From the NCBI RefSeq assembly GCF_000238275.3, contig NZ_AHCF03000002.1:434001-498000 (forward strand): a stretch of 64,000 bases of DNA. Reading direction: 5' to 3'. Source of the stretch: Pseudoalteromonas undina (lineage in GTDB: Bacteria > Pseudomonadota > Gammaproteobacteria > Enterobacterales > Alteromonadaceae). Each line of letters opens with the position of its first letter. Positions within the stretch are counted from its first letter, which is position 1. This document shows, piece by piece, positions 8,990-19,290 of this stretch. The translations under genes were made by a program, and so were the position numbers. Under the pieces are notes generated by a model. The model was not told where the DNA came from and did no database searches. It worked only from the letters and a program-made list of their open reading frames with translations.

Positions 8990-9343
8990 AATGCGTGAGT
9001 AGCCTTGGTTGCAATAGAAAATAGCATTTAGTATTAAAGGCTAAGCAAGGCGTTTTACGACTCAAGCAGCACCGAAAAAATGCAGCAACAGTGATAACAA
9101 AGTTGGCCTGACTCTTTACTGAATTATCAAAATACAATTGTAATTGGTTAGATAGTTTTGAAGTGTATTAGCATCAATATTTTAATATTAAGGCAGCCAA
9201 TAACTGAGTTAGGTAATTGACTAAATAATTATTAAATAGGTTTTTAAAGGAATAAAGATGTTTTTATCATTTTTTAAAAATCTTTTATATTGTCATATCT
9301 AATAATTTACTAGGTCAAATCTATCACTCATCCGCAGAGACAG

Positions 9344-9550
9344 ATGTTATTGCTTAAGGTGTTTTATCTGTTGAGTTATCAATCTGCGCTAGGTGTTACT
9401 GAGGAATAAGAGTTATTTACTTTGCCAAGTTGTGGGCGTTATGCAGTAAGCCTTTTAAAGAAACTATGCCCAGATAAAGGGAGTAAATTTTCATTATCTA
9501 AACTTACATGTGCAAAAGCAGAACGCTATTTTAAACAAGAAAAAAGCTGA
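9344..9550 (+). pseudogene. Possible decayed coding remnant in an 870-bp gap
   Basis: Between 8990 and 9861 there is no intact gene. One frame from the ATG at 9344 reads MLLLKVFYLLSYQS and so on to a TAA at 9407. It then continues in the same frame as a coherent hydrophilic sequence (LPSCGRYAVSLLKKLCPDKG, later CAKAERYFKQ) to TGA at 9550. This looks like a gene fragment with an in-frame stop, perhaps of a transposase or small protein. I could not assign the family. The rest of the gap is AT-rich and includes the catalase promoter region. Confidence 0.3.
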
Positions 9551-9861
9551 GTAGCATTTTGCGTTCAAACCTTTCTTAACCCTCAATACAGACAAAGTTC
9601 TCACTAAATCTATCATTGTAAAAATACAGTAATAATGAAAATCAGAACAAGCTGATTGCTTAGTAATTTACTAAAATGATGCTCTGAGGAAAGCTTACAT
9701 TTGTTGTGTAATTTTTATAGTTTGTATTGGTGAAATATTTTCATTTCTTTCTTAATTATTGATTTTAAAACTATTTATAGGTGGTCTTTTTTTTGCTTGG
9801 TTATTGTTTTTTAACCCTATAAAAATATAGCAATCAAAAAATTATTTAAGGAAGAAAAGTT

Positions 9862-11928
9862 ATGGCAGAGTCATTTAAGTATGCAAATAATAAAGGACAT
9901 GCAGGAGAGCTTCATCAAAAAGCTAATAAAGACCATCCCGTAATGACAACCGCACAAGGTTGCCCTATCAGTGACAATCAAAATTCATTAAAAGCAGGTC
10001 AACGCGGACCAGGACTATTGGAAGATCATGTGTTGCGAGAAAAGTTGTTTCACTTTGATCACGAGCGAATTCCTGAGCGAGTTGTTCACGCAAGAGGGTA
10101 TGGAGCACATGGTTACTTTGAAACGTATGATGCTTTAGATGATTTGACCTCTGCTGATATTTTTCAACGTAAAGGTGAAAAAACACCTGTTTTTGCACGC
10201 TTTTCAACAGTGGCGGGTAATCAGGGCTCGCCTGATTTAGCACGTGATGTGCGAGGTTTTGCCGTTAAGTTTTATACGCAGGAAGGTAATTGGGATCTGG
10301 TAGGCAATAATATCCCAGTTTTTTTCATTCAAGACGCGATGAAGTTTCCCGACCTTATACATAGCGCAAAAGCAGAACCAGATCGTGGTTTTCCACAAGC
10401 GCAAACAGCCCACGATAATTTTTGGGATTTTGTAAGTTTGTCGCCAGAATCCATGCACATGGTTATGTGGGCAATGTCAGATAGAGCTATCCCGCGCTCA
10501 TTAAGGTTTATGGAAGGGTTTGGCGTTCATACTTTTAAGTTTATTAATGCACAAGGTGAAGAAAAATTTGTTAAGTTCCACTGGAAACCTAAAGGCGGTA
10601 TGCAGTCAGTGGTTTGGAATGAGGCATTGAAATTAAATGGCGCTGATCCTGATTTTCATCGTCGTGATATGTGGGAATCAATTAATAATGGTGACTATCC
10701 GGAATGGGAGCTGGGCATTCAAGTATTTGATCAAAAATTTGCTGAAGAGTTCGAGTTCGATGTTTTTGATGCCACTAAACTGATACCCGAAGAGCAAGTA
10801 CCAGTTAAAGTTATTGGTAAAATGGTACTCAATCGAGTCGTAGACAACTTCTTCGCAGAAACCGAACAGGTTGCATTTTGTACTCAAAATATAGTGCCTG
10901 GGCTTGATTTTACTCCCGATCCTTTATTGCAAGGCCGTAATTTTTCTTACCTAGATACACAAACCAAACGCCTAGGTGGGCCTAATTTCACACAAATTCC
11001 TATTAATGCACCAAAATGCCCGATGAGACATTTTCTTCAAGATGGCCACATGGCAATGCAGAACCCCAAAGGCCGGGTTAATTACGAACCTAATTCATTC
11101 AGCGGGGGTGAAAACAACCCGCGAGAGTGCCCTGTACACGGATTCAAAAGCTCAGAATCTGAAACTGACGGGGGTAAATTACGCTATCGCTCAGAAACAT
11201 TTAGTGATCACTATAGCCAAGCGCGCCAATTCTATTTAAGTCAAACTGACATTGAGCAAACGCATATTCAAGATGCTTTGATTTTTGAGTTATCTAAAGT
11301 AGAGCATTTACGTATCAGAGAACGCGTGGTTTCTCATCTGTTAAACATTGATAACAAGCTTGCTGAGCAAGTTGCATTGGGTTTAGGTTTACAAACTATG
11401 CCAGATGCCGCAGAAGCTGCGCTTGATACCCGTCAAGATTTACCAGTATCTGATGCGCTAAGTATTTTAAAAAATGCGCCAAATACATTTAAAGGCAGGA
11501 AGCTTGGTATATTAGTAAGTGATGGTTTTGATGCTGAAACCTTTAATTTATTAACACAAAGCCTTAAAGAGGAAGGTGCAAGTCATGAAGTTATTGCGGC
11601 TCAAGTTGGTGGTGCTAAAAACAGTAATGGCGAGGTTGTTGAGGCCGATCAAGTGATTAATGGCGGTCCTTCGGTGCTTTACGACGCAATAGTTCTGCTT
11701 ACCACTAATGAAGGCGCTAAAAAGTTTGCTGAAATACCGGAGGCGAAAGATTTTGTCAGTGATGCTTATGCACATATGAAGTATATCGGCTTTAGTGATA
11801 AAGCAACTCCTTTAATCGAGGCTACGGGTTTAAATGGACAGCTTGATGATGGCTGGTTGGATTTAAATAAAATTTCCGCAAGTGAGTTTGTCTCAAAAAT
11901 TCGTAATCTTAGGTATTGGAGCCGATAA
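9862..11928 (+). CDS. katE: Large-subunit monofunctional catalase (HPII type)
   Basis: A 688-residue heme catalase that converts hydrogen peroxide to water and oxygen. The catalytic His76 lies in RVVHARG, the distal Asn149 in VGNNIP, and the heme-ligating Tyr363 in RNFSYLDTQ. After the catalase core (about 25-510), a C-terminal class-I glutamine-amidotransferase-like domain (about 540-688, [13 protein letters not shown]) identifies the large HPII clade rather than the small-subunit KatA type. It is shorter than Escherichia coli HPII (753 residues) mainly at the N-terminus. There is a strong AAGGAAG ribosome site. It lies upstream of topoisomerase IB and a stress-protein gene, suggesting stationary-phase expression, but no RpoS-specific site was resolved. 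Confidence 0.95.
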   Translation: MAESFKYANNKGHAGELHQKANKDHPVMTTAQGCPISDNQNSLKAGQRGPGLLEDHVLREKLFHFDHERIPERVVHARGYGAHGYFETYDALDDLTSADIFQRKGEKTPVFARFSTVAGNQGSPDLARDVRGFAVKFYTQEGNWDLVGNNIPVFFIQDAMKFPDLIHSAKAEPDRGFPQAQTAHDNFWDFVSLSPESMHMVMWAMSDRAIPRSLRFMEGFGVHTFKFINAQGEEKFVKFHWKPKGGMQSVVWNEALKLNGADPDFHRRDMWESINNGDYPEWELGIQVFDQKFAEEFEFDVFDATKLIPEEQVPVKVIGKMVLNRVVDNFFAETEQVAFCTQNIVPGLDFTPDPLLQGRNFSYLDTQTKRLGGPNFTQIPINAPKCPMRHFLQDGHMAMQNPKGRVNYEPNSFSGGENNPRECPVHGFKSSESETDGGKLRYRSETFSDHYSQARQFYLSQTDIEQTHIQDALIFELSKVEHLRIRERVVSHLLNIDNKLAEQVALGLGLQTMPDAAEAALDTRQDLPVSDALSILKNAPNTFKGRKLGILVSDGFDAETFNLLTQSLKEEGASHEVIAAQVGGAKNSNGEVVEADQVINGGPSVLYDAIVLLTTNEGAKKFAEIPEAKDFVSDAYAHMKYIGFSDKATPLIEATGLNGQLDDGWLDLNKISASEFVSKIRNLRYWSR

Positions 11929-11941
11929 ATCGCATAAATTG

Positions 11942-11961
11942 GGGCTAGTGAGAACTAGCCC
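11942..11961 (+). terminator. Terminator-like hairpin after catalase
   Basis: GGGCTAG pairs with CTAGCCC over a 6-base loop, 13 bases after the stop, and is followed by TTGTTATT. Confidence 0.6.
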
Positions 11962-12015
11962 TTGTTATTGATGGCACCGTTTGATTTGAGGATTACAAAA
12001 ATTTAAAGGAATAAA

Positions 12016-12999
12016 ATGAAACTAATTTATGTCGATGATAACTTGCCGGGTATTACTCGAAAGAGGCATGAAAACCAATGGGTTTATTATGATCCTGCAG
12101 GAAAGAAAATACATGATAAAGATGAAATAGAGCGGTTAGACAGTCTCGCTTTTCCCCCCGCATACAAAGATGTATGGTTATGCCCAGAAGAAAATGGGCA
12201 TATTTTAGCTACTGGCTACGACAACAAAGACCGCAAGCAATACTTTTATCATCCCGAGTTTAGGGAGCAGCAAGAGCTTAAAAAGTTTGAAGCATGTGTT
12301 TTATTTGGAAATAAACTGCCTTTGTTAAGAGCAAAACTATCGGAATATTTGCGAGGTAATGAACTTGATTGCCAGCGCACAATTGCAGCCGTTGTACGTT
12401 TAATGGACCTTGGAGCTCTGCGCGTTGGTTCTAAAAAAAATGCCAAACATAACAATAGTTTTGGTGCTACGACATTACGTAGCCGGCATGCAAAACTAAC
12501 GGGTAAAAATATTCGCTTAAAGTATAAAGCAAAATCCGGTAAGCAAAGAGAAGTGAATATAACAGATAAAGTGCTTAGCTCTATCATACAGCAGTTGCAA
12601 GATTTGCCTGGGCAGAGCTTATTCCAATATATCGATGAAGGCGAGTGTTGTGATGTTACCTCCAAAGAAGTGAATGAGTTTATTCAAAGTGTTATGGGTG
12701 AGCAGTTTAGTGCAAAACATTTTAGAACATGGCGGGCCAGTGTTTTGGCATTTGAAGTCTTACATAAATCAAACGGCCAGCTTTCGCTTAAAGATATGTT
12801 AGGTAGCGTTTCAAGTAATTTAGGGAATACCCCAGCAATAGCTCGTAATTCATATATTCATCCAAAGTTGATTGAGCTGTGTAAAGGAGGTAAAGAAGCT
12901 CTAAAGGACTTTAATAACTTAGACAAACTACCCCGTAAGACTAAGTATCTAAGTCGCTATGAGCGTGGGTTGTTGATATTTTTAGAAGAACAAAGCTAA
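12016..12999 (+). CDS. DNA topoisomerase IB
   Basis: A 327-residue poxvirus-type type IB topoisomerase, which relaxes supercoils through a 3'-phosphotyrosine intermediate. The N-terminal domain (about 10-85) contains FPPAYKDVW. The catalytic domain shows Arg136 (LGALRVGS), the general-acid Lys in KYKAKSGK, Arg237 with neighbouring His235 in KHFRTWRAS, and the nucleophile Tyr280 in IARNSYIHP. Length fits the bacterial group (about 320-350). Bacterial topoisomerase IB is sporadic and often accessory. It stands between catalase and a stress protein. The start is preceded by AAAGGAATAAA. Confidence 0.93.
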   Translation: MKLIYVDDNLPGITRKRHENQWVYYDPAGKKIHDKDEIERLDSLAFPPAYKDVWLCPEENGHILATGYDNKDRKQYFYHPEFREQQELKKFEACVLFGNKLPLLRAKLSEYLRGNELDCQRTIAAVVRLMDLGALRVGSKKNAKHNNSFGATTLRSRHAKLTGKNIRLKYKAKSGKQREVNITDKVLSSIIQQLQDLPGQSLFQYIDEGECCDVTSKEVNEFIQSVMGEQFSAKHFRTWRASVLAFEVLHKSNGQLSLKDMLGSVSSNLGNTPAIARNSYIHPKLIELCKGGKEALKDFNNLDKLPRKTKYLSRYERGLLIFLEEQS

Positions 13000-13213
13000 T
13001 AACGTTAATCTCTTTGTAATTCTACTCATATTTCAATAGCTTGAGTTATACCTATGTGTGTGAACTTTTTACAACTTCTAGCAACTTTTACTTTAAAACG
13101 TAGAGTTCTACTTTGCTTTTTTTATTTATCTTTCTGATTTTAAAGGATTAAAACTTTGGTTTGAATGTTGCTAATTACTAAGCGTACTTTCTTAAACAAA
13201 TAAAGGAGTTATT

Positions 13214-13708
13214 ATGAGTACTGTTATTACTGGGTTATTCGATAATGCATCACAAGCAACATTAGCCATTTATAGATTAGAAGCTTTAGGTGTAAGTGAG
13301 GCGGATATAAGCATTGTTGCTAACGACTCGTATACAAAGGAAGACTTTGCTGTAGATGAAGGTACCAAAGCTTCAGAGGGCGGTTTGCTGGGCGCTGCAT
13401 CTGGTGGCGTGTTAGCGGCAATTATTGGTGGTTTTACCGCTGTTGGTGCAGTCGCTTCGGGTGGTGCAGGCTTATTAGTCGCAGGTCCTTTGGTTTCAGC
13501 ACTTGCAGCTGGTGGCGCCGGTGCTGCCGTTGGTGGGACTCTAGGTGCAGCAATCGGCGCATTTATTCCAGAACATGAAATTAAGTATTATGAAGACGCA
13601 ATTGAGAAGGGTTCAATACTCGTCGGTGTTAAATATAACAGCGATAACAAAAATAGTATTGAAGAAATTCTTGATAATGCTGGTGCAAGCAAGGTTTCAA
13701 AAGCGTAA
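13214..13708 (+). CDS. General-stress-type glycine-rich protein (YflT-like)
   Basis: A 164-residue protein. The N-terminal alpha/beta half (VITGLFDNASQATLAIYRLEALG, here abbreviated to its start VITGLFDNASQA) matches the heat- and stress-induced YflT/GsiB-neighbour domain. The middle (about 57-118) is a long Gly/Ala/Val-rich hydrophobic stretch like that of glycine-zipper membrane segments. The C-terminal tail (about 120-160) is acidic to neutral. It probably associates with membranes, and its biochemical role is unknown. A TAAAGGAG site precedes the start. A following hairpin ends the transcript. Its position after catalase and topoisomerase IB supports a stress role by context only. Confidence 0.7.
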   Translation: MSTVITGLFDNASQATLAIYRLEALGVSEADISIVANDSYTKEDFAVDEGTKASEGGLLGAASGGVLAAIIGGFTAVGAVASGGAGLLVAGPLVSALAAGGAGAAVGGTLGAAIGAFIPEHEIKYYEDAIEKGSILVGVKYNSDNKNSIEEILDNAGASKVSKA

Positions 13709-13743
13709 TATTTCAGGATGCACTATAAGTATCTAAAAAGTAT

Positions 13744-13770
13744 AAAGGTGGAACTGCGTTCCATCTTTTT
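13744..13770 (+). terminator. Rho-independent terminator
   Basis: AAAGGTGGAAC pairs with GTTCCATCTTT (one G-T pair) over a 3-base loop, followed by T residues. Confidence 0.75.
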
Positions 13771-13826
13771 ACGCGTTTGATTTTTAAAACTATCTGAGCT
13801 TAGTATATTAATCTATATGGAAACCA

Positions 13827-14420
13827 ATGAATTATTTAGCTCACCTTTATTTAGCAAAGCCTACGGCTGATTCTCATTTTGGCAACTTACTGGGAGATTT
13901 TGGTGGTCAACGACAGCTAACATACATACCGACAAGTGTTAAAAGTGCGCTAGATAACCATTATTTAGTGGATAAATTTACTGATGCACACCCTTTAGTT
14001 AAAGAAGCTAAACAGCTTTTTTCACCCAAGCGCAGGCGCTTTGCAGGCGTGGCTGTTGATGTGGTGTTTGATCATTTTCTGATTCAGCATTGGCAGCAGT
14101 TTAATAACCAATCACTGATTGATTTTAAGCAAACCAGTTATGCGCTTTTGGATAAGCGTATACCTGTAATGCCTACACGAATGCAACGTGTAGTAACCAG
14201 TATGACACAAAACGATTGGTTTAAAGAGTATGAAAGCGTTGATGGGGTTGGGCGGGCGCTTGATAATATTGCTAAACGGGTTCGCTTTACTAATAATTTT
14301 GCAGGCACCGCTGAAGATATAACCCGACATTATAGTGAGCTAGATGGACTGTTTTTAGCGTTTTTTCCTGAGCTAATTGAACACGTTAATAAGTTTAATT
14401 TGGAGAGCGCACCAAAGTAG
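13827..14420 (+). CDS. acpH: Acyl carrier protein phosphodiesterase
   Basis: A 197-residue AcpH, which removes the 4'-phosphopantetheine group from acyl carrier protein in the cytoplasm. The characteristic start MNYLAHLYLA, the GNLLGDF motif near residue 22, the HYLVDKFTD segment and the VVFDHFLIQHW stretch carry the conserved His/Asp metal-binding residues of this HD-like fold. Length is the same as in E. coli (about 193). It is monocistronic, with a hairpin overlapping the stop codon. Confidence is high from the overall pattern. Confidence 0.9.
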   Translation: MNYLAHLYLAKPTADSHFGNLLGDFGGQRQLTYIPTSVKSALDNHYLVDKFTDAHPLVKEAKQLFSPKRRRFAGVAVDVVFDHFLIQHWQQFNNQSLIDFKQTSYALLDKRIPVMPTRMQRVVTSMTQNDWFKEYESVDGVGRALDNIAKRVRFTNNFAGTAEDITRHYSELDGLFLAFFPELIEHVNKFNLESAPK

Positions 14421-14428
14421 AGTGCGCT
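14406..14428. terminator. Hairpin overlapping the acpH stop codon
   Basis: AGCGCAC (14406-14412) pairs with GTGCGCT (14422-14428), enclosing the TAG at 14418-14420. It lies between convergent genes and has a weak T tract. Confidence 0.45.
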
Positions 14429-14443
14429 TACAAAATAAGTGGT

Positions 14444-14752
14444 TTAGTCGTCTGGTCCTTTTAAGGTAAATACTAAATGTTTACGCATATCTTTTAAAAT
14501 TACGCCTTTTTTAAGCATTGCACCGCTTAAGCGCTTTTGCCATTTTAATAACTCAGGCTCTGCCGCAGTTAGTGCCTGTTGGTTTTCAAACTGAAAACAC
14601 ATTAGTAAAGAGCCCGGAAATAAATGATATTCCACATCAAACCAGCACTGCAGCATACCTGGAATTTCAGCACGGCCTTGCTCTTCTATTTTGTCAGCAA
14701 CATTGAGGACGAGTGCTTGTTGTTTAACTTGCACAGCAGATAGTTTTTTCAT
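14444..14752 (-). CDS. Conserved hypothetical protein
   Basis: A 102-residue soluble protein without signal peptide. An N-terminal helix (KKLSAVQVKQQALVLNV) leads into a mixed alpha/beta region, and the C-terminal half is basic (KRLSGAMLKKGVILKDMRKH). I do not recognise the family. The segment GSLLMCFQFENQQAL suggests one beta-strand followed by a helix, as in small ferredoxin-like folds. It is convergent with acpH and divergent from the efflux adaptor. GGGAGAAGATCC-type purine-rich DNA precedes nothing on this strand, and the start shows only a weak ribosome site. Confidence 0.55.
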   Translation of the reverse strand: MKKLSAVQVKQQALVLNVADKIEEQGRAEIPGMLQCWFDVEYHLFPGSLLMCFQFENQQALTAAEPELLKWQKRLSGAMLKKGVILKDMRKHLVFTLKGPDD

Positions 14753-14927
14753 GGGAGAAGATCCAATTTAGAGGCTAAGAATACAGCCGGAATAATGCAT
14801 TATACCCAAGCTTTCAGGGTGATAACAATGTTAGCCATACTTTAAATTAGATGGCTCATAGTGAAGACTGATTGTGGTTAGTTTAGTAGTTCAATCGGTT
14901 TGAATACACTATTTATCAAGGGAAATT

Positions 14928-16040
14928 ATGAATCATATAGTTGTTTTTTTAGTTATTATTTTTATGCTGTCAGGGTGCTCTGAAGAGCAAGTTCCTGAGC
15001 AAAAATTAAAACCTGTTTCTGCCATTGAGTTAAAAAAAACTAACTCGTTTGATAGTCGTATTTTGTCAGGTGTTATTCAACCTGCAGATACAACGACCTT
15101 AACATTTGAGGTTAGCGGAAAGGTTGAAGACGTTTTTTTTGATATTGGTGAAGCTTTTGATAAAGGTGAGCCCCTCGCCAAACTAGAACAAACAAAGTAT
15201 TTATTGGCAGTGCAGGAGGCCAAAGGACAGGTCTCTAATGCAAAGGCTACGATGCTAAATGTTAAGCAGGATTTTGAACGTAAAGCGTCACTGGTTGATG
15301 ATGGTGCGGTGTCTGGCGCGCAATACGATGCTGCAAAGTCTCAATATGAGAGCGCCAAGGATAAAGTCGATATTGCTCAAGTGCGATTAGCGATGGCAAA
15401 AGAAAAGTTAAAAGATACTACATTGATCGCGCCCTATGCTGGGACTATCTCAAAACGTAATATTGAACCTTCGCAACAAGTTAGCCCTAATATCTCGGCA
15501 CTTTTAATCCAAGGTAAAGAAAGTTTTGAAGTCTCAGCGCTTGCGCCTGAAGGGCTTCTCTCCTCGTTAACTATTGATAAACCGGCAAAGGTAACTATTT
15601 CAGCTTTAGATAAATCGTTGAATGCTAAAATTAAAGAAATTGGCTCAGCTGCTCAAGGAGCGAATGCTTTTCCTATTATTTTAAAAATCTCAGCTAATGA
15701 TATCGCAGGTATCAGAACGGGTATGAGTGCAGAAGTGCAATTTAAACAACAGCAGGGAGAAAGCGATGGTTTTATGGTGCCTGTAAGTGCAATCATGGCA
15801 AAAGAAAATAACCAACAATTTGTTTTTAAACTGATAACAACAGCGCAAGCTGACTCACAACAAGCTGGCTACGTTTTACAAAAAACAACAGTGGATGTAA
15901 TGAAATTTTTTGCGCAAAAAGCGCAAATTAAAGGAGATTTAAAAGAGGGGGAACAAATTGTTAACGCGGGAATGGCTTTTTTACACGATGGGCAAAAAGT
16001 AACGCTTATCGAAGGCGAAATTAAGCGACTTAACCCATAA
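14928..16040 (+). CDS. RND efflux periplasmic adaptor lipoprotein
   Basis: A 370-residue membrane-fusion protein. The signal peptide ends in a lipobox (LSGCS, Cys17), so it is lipid-anchored in the periplasm. The barrel-sandwich/biotinyl-lipoyl-like halves flank a helical hairpin (about 85-150, NVKQDFERKASLVDDGAVSG), followed by a beta-barrel and a membrane-proximal domain. It links the inner-membrane pump encoded 22 bases downstream to an outer-membrane channel. No TolC gene lies here, so the channel must come from elsewhere. It is clearly one operon with the pump. A ribosome site (AAGGGAAATT) precedes the start. The substrate is unknown, and no adjacent regulator was found. Confidence 0.9.
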   Translation: MNHIVVFLVIIFMLSGCSEEQVPEQKLKPVSAIELKKTNSFDSRILSGVIQPADTTTLTFEVSGKVEDVFFDIGEAFDKGEPLAKLEQTKYLLAVQEAKGQVSNAKATMLNVKQDFERKASLVDDGAVSGAQYDAAKSQYESAKDKVDIAQVRLAMAKEKLKDTTLIAPYAGTISKRNIEPSQQVSPNISALLIQGKESFEVSALAPEGLLSSLTIDKPAKVTISALDKSLNAKIKEIGSAAQGANAFPIILKISANDIAGIRTGMSAEVQFKQQQGESDGFMVPVSAIMAKENNQQFVFKLITTAQADSQQAGYVLQKTTVDVMKFFAQKAQIKGDLKEGEQIVNAGMAFLHDGQKVTLIEGEIKRLNP

Positions 16041-16062
16041 CCCGTGACGGAGATTTAAAACA

Positions 16063-19000
16063 ATGAAGATCCCTACTATTTCAGAGCTTGCTCTTGATCA
16101 TAATCGCCTTATGTTAGCTATTGTTTTTGGCCTTATGTTATTTGGCGCCTTTAGTTATTATCAACTACCAAAGCAAGAAGACCCTAAAATAAAAATTCGC
16201 GAAGCTGTTGTCACAACAGCTTATCCGGGGATGAGCGCGAAAAAAGTAGAGTTGTTGATCACTAAAACACTCGAAGAAGCTATTCGTGAAATGCCCAGTA
16301 TTGCCGAAATTCGCTCAGTATCTATTCCTGGTCGTTCTATTATTCACGCTGAGCTTAAGCAAAGTGTTGAGCAAAGTGAGTTTAATCAACAATGGGATAA
16401 ACTGCGCGATCAAATAAACGCAGTGCGTGATGACTTACCCAATGGGACATTGCCTTATGTAGTAAACGATGATTTTGGTGATGTTGCCGTATTAACAGTG
16501 GCACTTATTGCTGATCCTGCCTACAGTATGGGCGATCGCCAAGATGTGGCGCAACACATTGCTGATATGCTGCATCAAGTTGAGGGCACTAAAAAAATTG
16601 ATATTTTGGGCATTCAACAAGAGCGTATTTTTATTGAAATTGAAAATGCTAAGCTCGCTCAACTGGGTATTGCACCTGAACAATTAATTGCCGCTTTGAA
16701 AAACCAAAATATTATACGCCCTAGTGGGGTTATTGACGCCAATGGCAAAAACTTTATTATTCAACCTTCAGGAAATTACCAAAACCTTGCCGATATTAGA
16801 AATACACTTATCAGTGTGCCTAACCAGCCTGAAACAATATTGTTGCGCGATATTGCTAAAATAAGCCGTAAAGTGGTCGATCCCCCATCAAGAACAAGTT
16901 ATTACAATAATCGCCAAGCCATTATTTTTGCCATATCTAAGGATGAACAAGCGGATGTGCTTAAGTTCACTCCTAAAATAGAAGCGATGACAGCTCAAAT
17001 TAACCAAACTATTCCTGCAGGCTATCAATTAAAAAATATTACGCGCCAAGCCGATGTGGTTGAAGATGCAGTATTTGGTGTGACTTTTAGTGTTTTGCAA
17101 ACCATCGTTATAGTATCAATTGTGGTAGTGATGTTTTTAGGCTTACGCACTGGTCTGATTGTGGGCTCGATTGTGCCAGCAGCGATTTTAATCACGCTTT
17201 CAGTTATGAACTTTATGGGTATTCCATTAGAGCGTATGTCGCTAGCTACTTTAATTATTGCGCTTGGTCTTTTGGTTGATGATGGCATAATAATGGCTGA
17301 AGATTTTAAAAAGCGTATCGAAGATGGCGAAACGCGTGATGATGCTATTCGTAACACTTCAGGCACTCTTGCGATACCGTCTTTAACTTCATCATTAACA
17401 ACTATTCTTGTGTTTTTACCTCTTATGTTGGCACAAAGTAGTGCTGGTGAATATACGCGCTCGATCTCCTTGGTGGTGCTAATTGCATTACTTACTTCTT
17501 GGGCGCTAAGCCTGACATTTACTACTTATTTATGTCATCGCTTTGTTAAAAAAGAAACGAGGGAAAAGCAAAATATTATTCGCCGCAAGATAAATGGCTT
17601 TTTCGACAGCCTTAACCCACTTTATGAAAAAGCGTTACGACAAATTATGCGTGCGCGTATTGCGTTTGTTGTTGTTATTTTAGGACTATTTTTGGCTGGG
17701 GGCTGGGCTATGAGTCTAGTGCCTGCAAAATTTTTTCCAGATTCTGACCGAGCACAAATTTTAGTGTACCTTGATATGCCAGCGGGTACTTCAATGCGTA
17801 AAACTGACGCAGCGGTGCAGGCTATTTCAAAAAAATTGGATGATAAAGAACACTTTCCACATATTGAAAAATATGCGGCCTATGCTGGATTTGGTGGTCC
17901 TCGGTTTGTTTTATCACTTACACCTATCGACCCCGAACCTTCAAAAGCATTTTTTATGATTGATGTAGGTGAACGAAAGTTCGCCGATCCTACATTAAAG
18001 AGAGTGCGAGAGATGTTTGCTCAAGATTTCCCTGGTGTGATGGGGCGTGTTACGAAAATGTTCTTAGGGCCATCTGATTCTTCACTAATAGAGATTCAAG
18101 TTAAAGGTCCTGATAGTGATTATATTTATTCTGTTAGCGATGAAATTAAAACTTTGTTGCGAAATGTAGGTGGCACGTTTGATATTAAAAGCGATTGGGA
18201 AAACCGTATTACGACACTTAAACTTGAGGTTAATCAGCAAAATGCTCGTCGTGCCGGAATTAGCTCAAATGATGTTGCCCAAGCGTTAGAAACCTATTTT
18301 TCTGGACGCATAATATCCGAGTTTCGTGAAGGTGATGATATATTCCCTATTGTATTAAGGGCACAAGACAGGGAGCGTTACGATTTAGATCGGATCAATA
18401 GTGTAAGTATTTATTCTTCTGCTAGAGGCGTCAGTGTTCCTTTAATGCAAGTGGCCGAGATTCGCTATGAAACGCAGTTTGCCCGCATTGCGCGTGAAAA
18501 TTTATTTCGTACCGTAACGGTACAAGCTAAAAATCAAATTATGTCGGCGCAAAGTATGGTGCCCTTACTTGAAGAGAAGCTTGCTAAAATAAAAGAAAAA
18601 TTACCACCTGGATATAAAATTGAATACGACGGGGTGATTGGAGACTCCGCGGAATCGCAAGCTGCTATTTTAGCTAATTTACCGCTGTGTATTGCTATTA
18701 TGGTGTTTATTATTATTGCGCAGTTTCGCTCTTACCGTGCAACCAGTATTGTATTTTTAACCGTACCCCTAATTATTATTGGTGCTGCTTTTGGTTTGTT
18801 GGTTATGCAAGCAAACTTTGGGTTTATGGTTATTTTAGGTTTATATGCGCTTGCCGGTATTATCATTAATAATGCGGTGATTTTAATAGACCGAATAAAT
18901 ATTGAACGTAAACAGATAGAGTACTCAGAGCAACAAACCGCAGAGCAGTCTAATCAACAAAACTTTGAGGCGGTAATCAATGCTTCTTTAAGGCGTTTAC

Positions 19001-19224
19001 GCCCTATTTTGATGTCTACTTGCACAACGATAATAGGCTTAATGCCACTTATTTTATCTAAAGATGTTTTGTTTTATGGTCAAGCAAGCACTATTGCGTT
19101 TGGTCTTGCAATGGGAACAATTTTAACATTAGGATTTGTTCCTGTTGTGTATACGTTTTTCTTTAAAATAAAGCCAGTTAAATCAGATAAACATCAAACC
19201 CAGCGTGAGTCAGAGCAGGCTTAA
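16063..19224 (+). CDS. RND efflux pump, inner-membrane permease
   Basis: A 1053-residue AcrB-superfamily proton antiporter with 12 membrane segments in two pseudo-repeats and two large periplasmic loops (about 30-335 and 560-865). The first periplasmic loop has the usual YPGMSAKKVE region. The TM4 motif LGLLVDDGII carries the paired Asp residues of the proton relay. The C-terminal repeat includes RLRPILMSTCTT. The hydrophobic-substrate (HAE) branch is more likely than the metal (HME) branch, given the DD pair and no metal-binding cluster. ACGGAGATT is the ribosome site. A perfect 13-bp hairpin follows. Confidence 0.93.
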   Translation: MKIPTISELALDHNRLMLAIVFGLMLFGAFSYYQLPKQEDPKIKIREAVVTTAYPGMSAKKVELLITKTLEEAIREMPSIAEIRSVSIPGRSIIHAELKQSVEQSEFNQQWDKLRDQINAVRDDLPNGTLPYVVNDDFGDVAVLTVALIADPAYSMGDRQDVAQHIADMLHQVEGTKKIDILGIQQERIFIEIENAKLAQLGIAPEQLIAALKNQNIIRPSGVIDANGKNFIIQPSGNYQNLADIRNTLISVPNQPETILLRDIAKISRKVVDPPSRTSYYNNRQAIIFAISKDEQADVLKFTPKIEAMTAQINQTIPAGYQLKNITRQADVVEDAVFGVTFSVLQTIVIVSIVVVMFLGLRTGLIVGSIVPAAILITLSVMNFMGIPLERMSLATLIIALGLLVDDGIIMAEDFKKRIEDGETRDDAIRNTSGTLAIPSLTSSLTTILVFLPLMLAQSSAGEYTRSISLVVLIALLTSWALSLTFTTYLCHRFVKKETREKQNIIRRKINGFFDSLNPLYEKALRQIMRARIAFVVVILGLFLAGGWAMSLVPAKFFPDSDRAQILVYLDMPAGTSMRKTDAAVQAISKKLDDKEHFPHIEKYAAYAGFGGPRFVLSLTPIDPEPSKAFFMIDVGERKFADPTLKRVREMFAQDFPGVMGRVTKMFLGPSDSSLIEIQVKGPDSDYIYSVSDEIKTLLRNVGGTFDIKSDWENRITTLKLEVNQQNARRAGISSNDVAQALETYFSGRIISEFREGDDIFPIVLRAQDRERYDLDRINSVSIYSSARGVSVPLMQVAEIRYETQFARIARENLFRTVTVQAKNQIMSAQSMVPLLEEKLAKIKEKLPPGYKIEYDGVIGDSAESQAAILANLPLCIAIMVFIIIAQFRSYRATSIVFLTVPLIIIGAAFGLLVMQANFGFMVILGLYALAGIIINNAVILIDRINIERKQIEYSEQQTAEQSNQQNFEAVINASLRRLRPILMSTCTTIIGLMPLILSKDVLFYGQASTIAFGLAMGTILTLGFVPVVYTFFFKIKPVKSDKHQTQRESEQA

Positions 19225-19251
19225 TATGAAGGGCAGATAATAAGTTTTATC

Positions 19252-19284
19252 CCTATTTAGTGGCAATTTTAGCCACTAAATAGG
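19252..19284. terminator. Bidirectional terminator
   Basis: CCTATTTAGTGGC pairs perfectly with GCCACTAAATAGG over a 7-base loop. It lies between the convergent pump and histidine kinase genes. Confidence 0.75.
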
Positions 19285-19290
19285 CCTGTT

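Noticed and set aside
9002..9052. GCCTTG/CAAGGC inverted pair in the gap after 8989
   Set aside because: Only 6 bp with 39 bases between; not distinguishable from chance.
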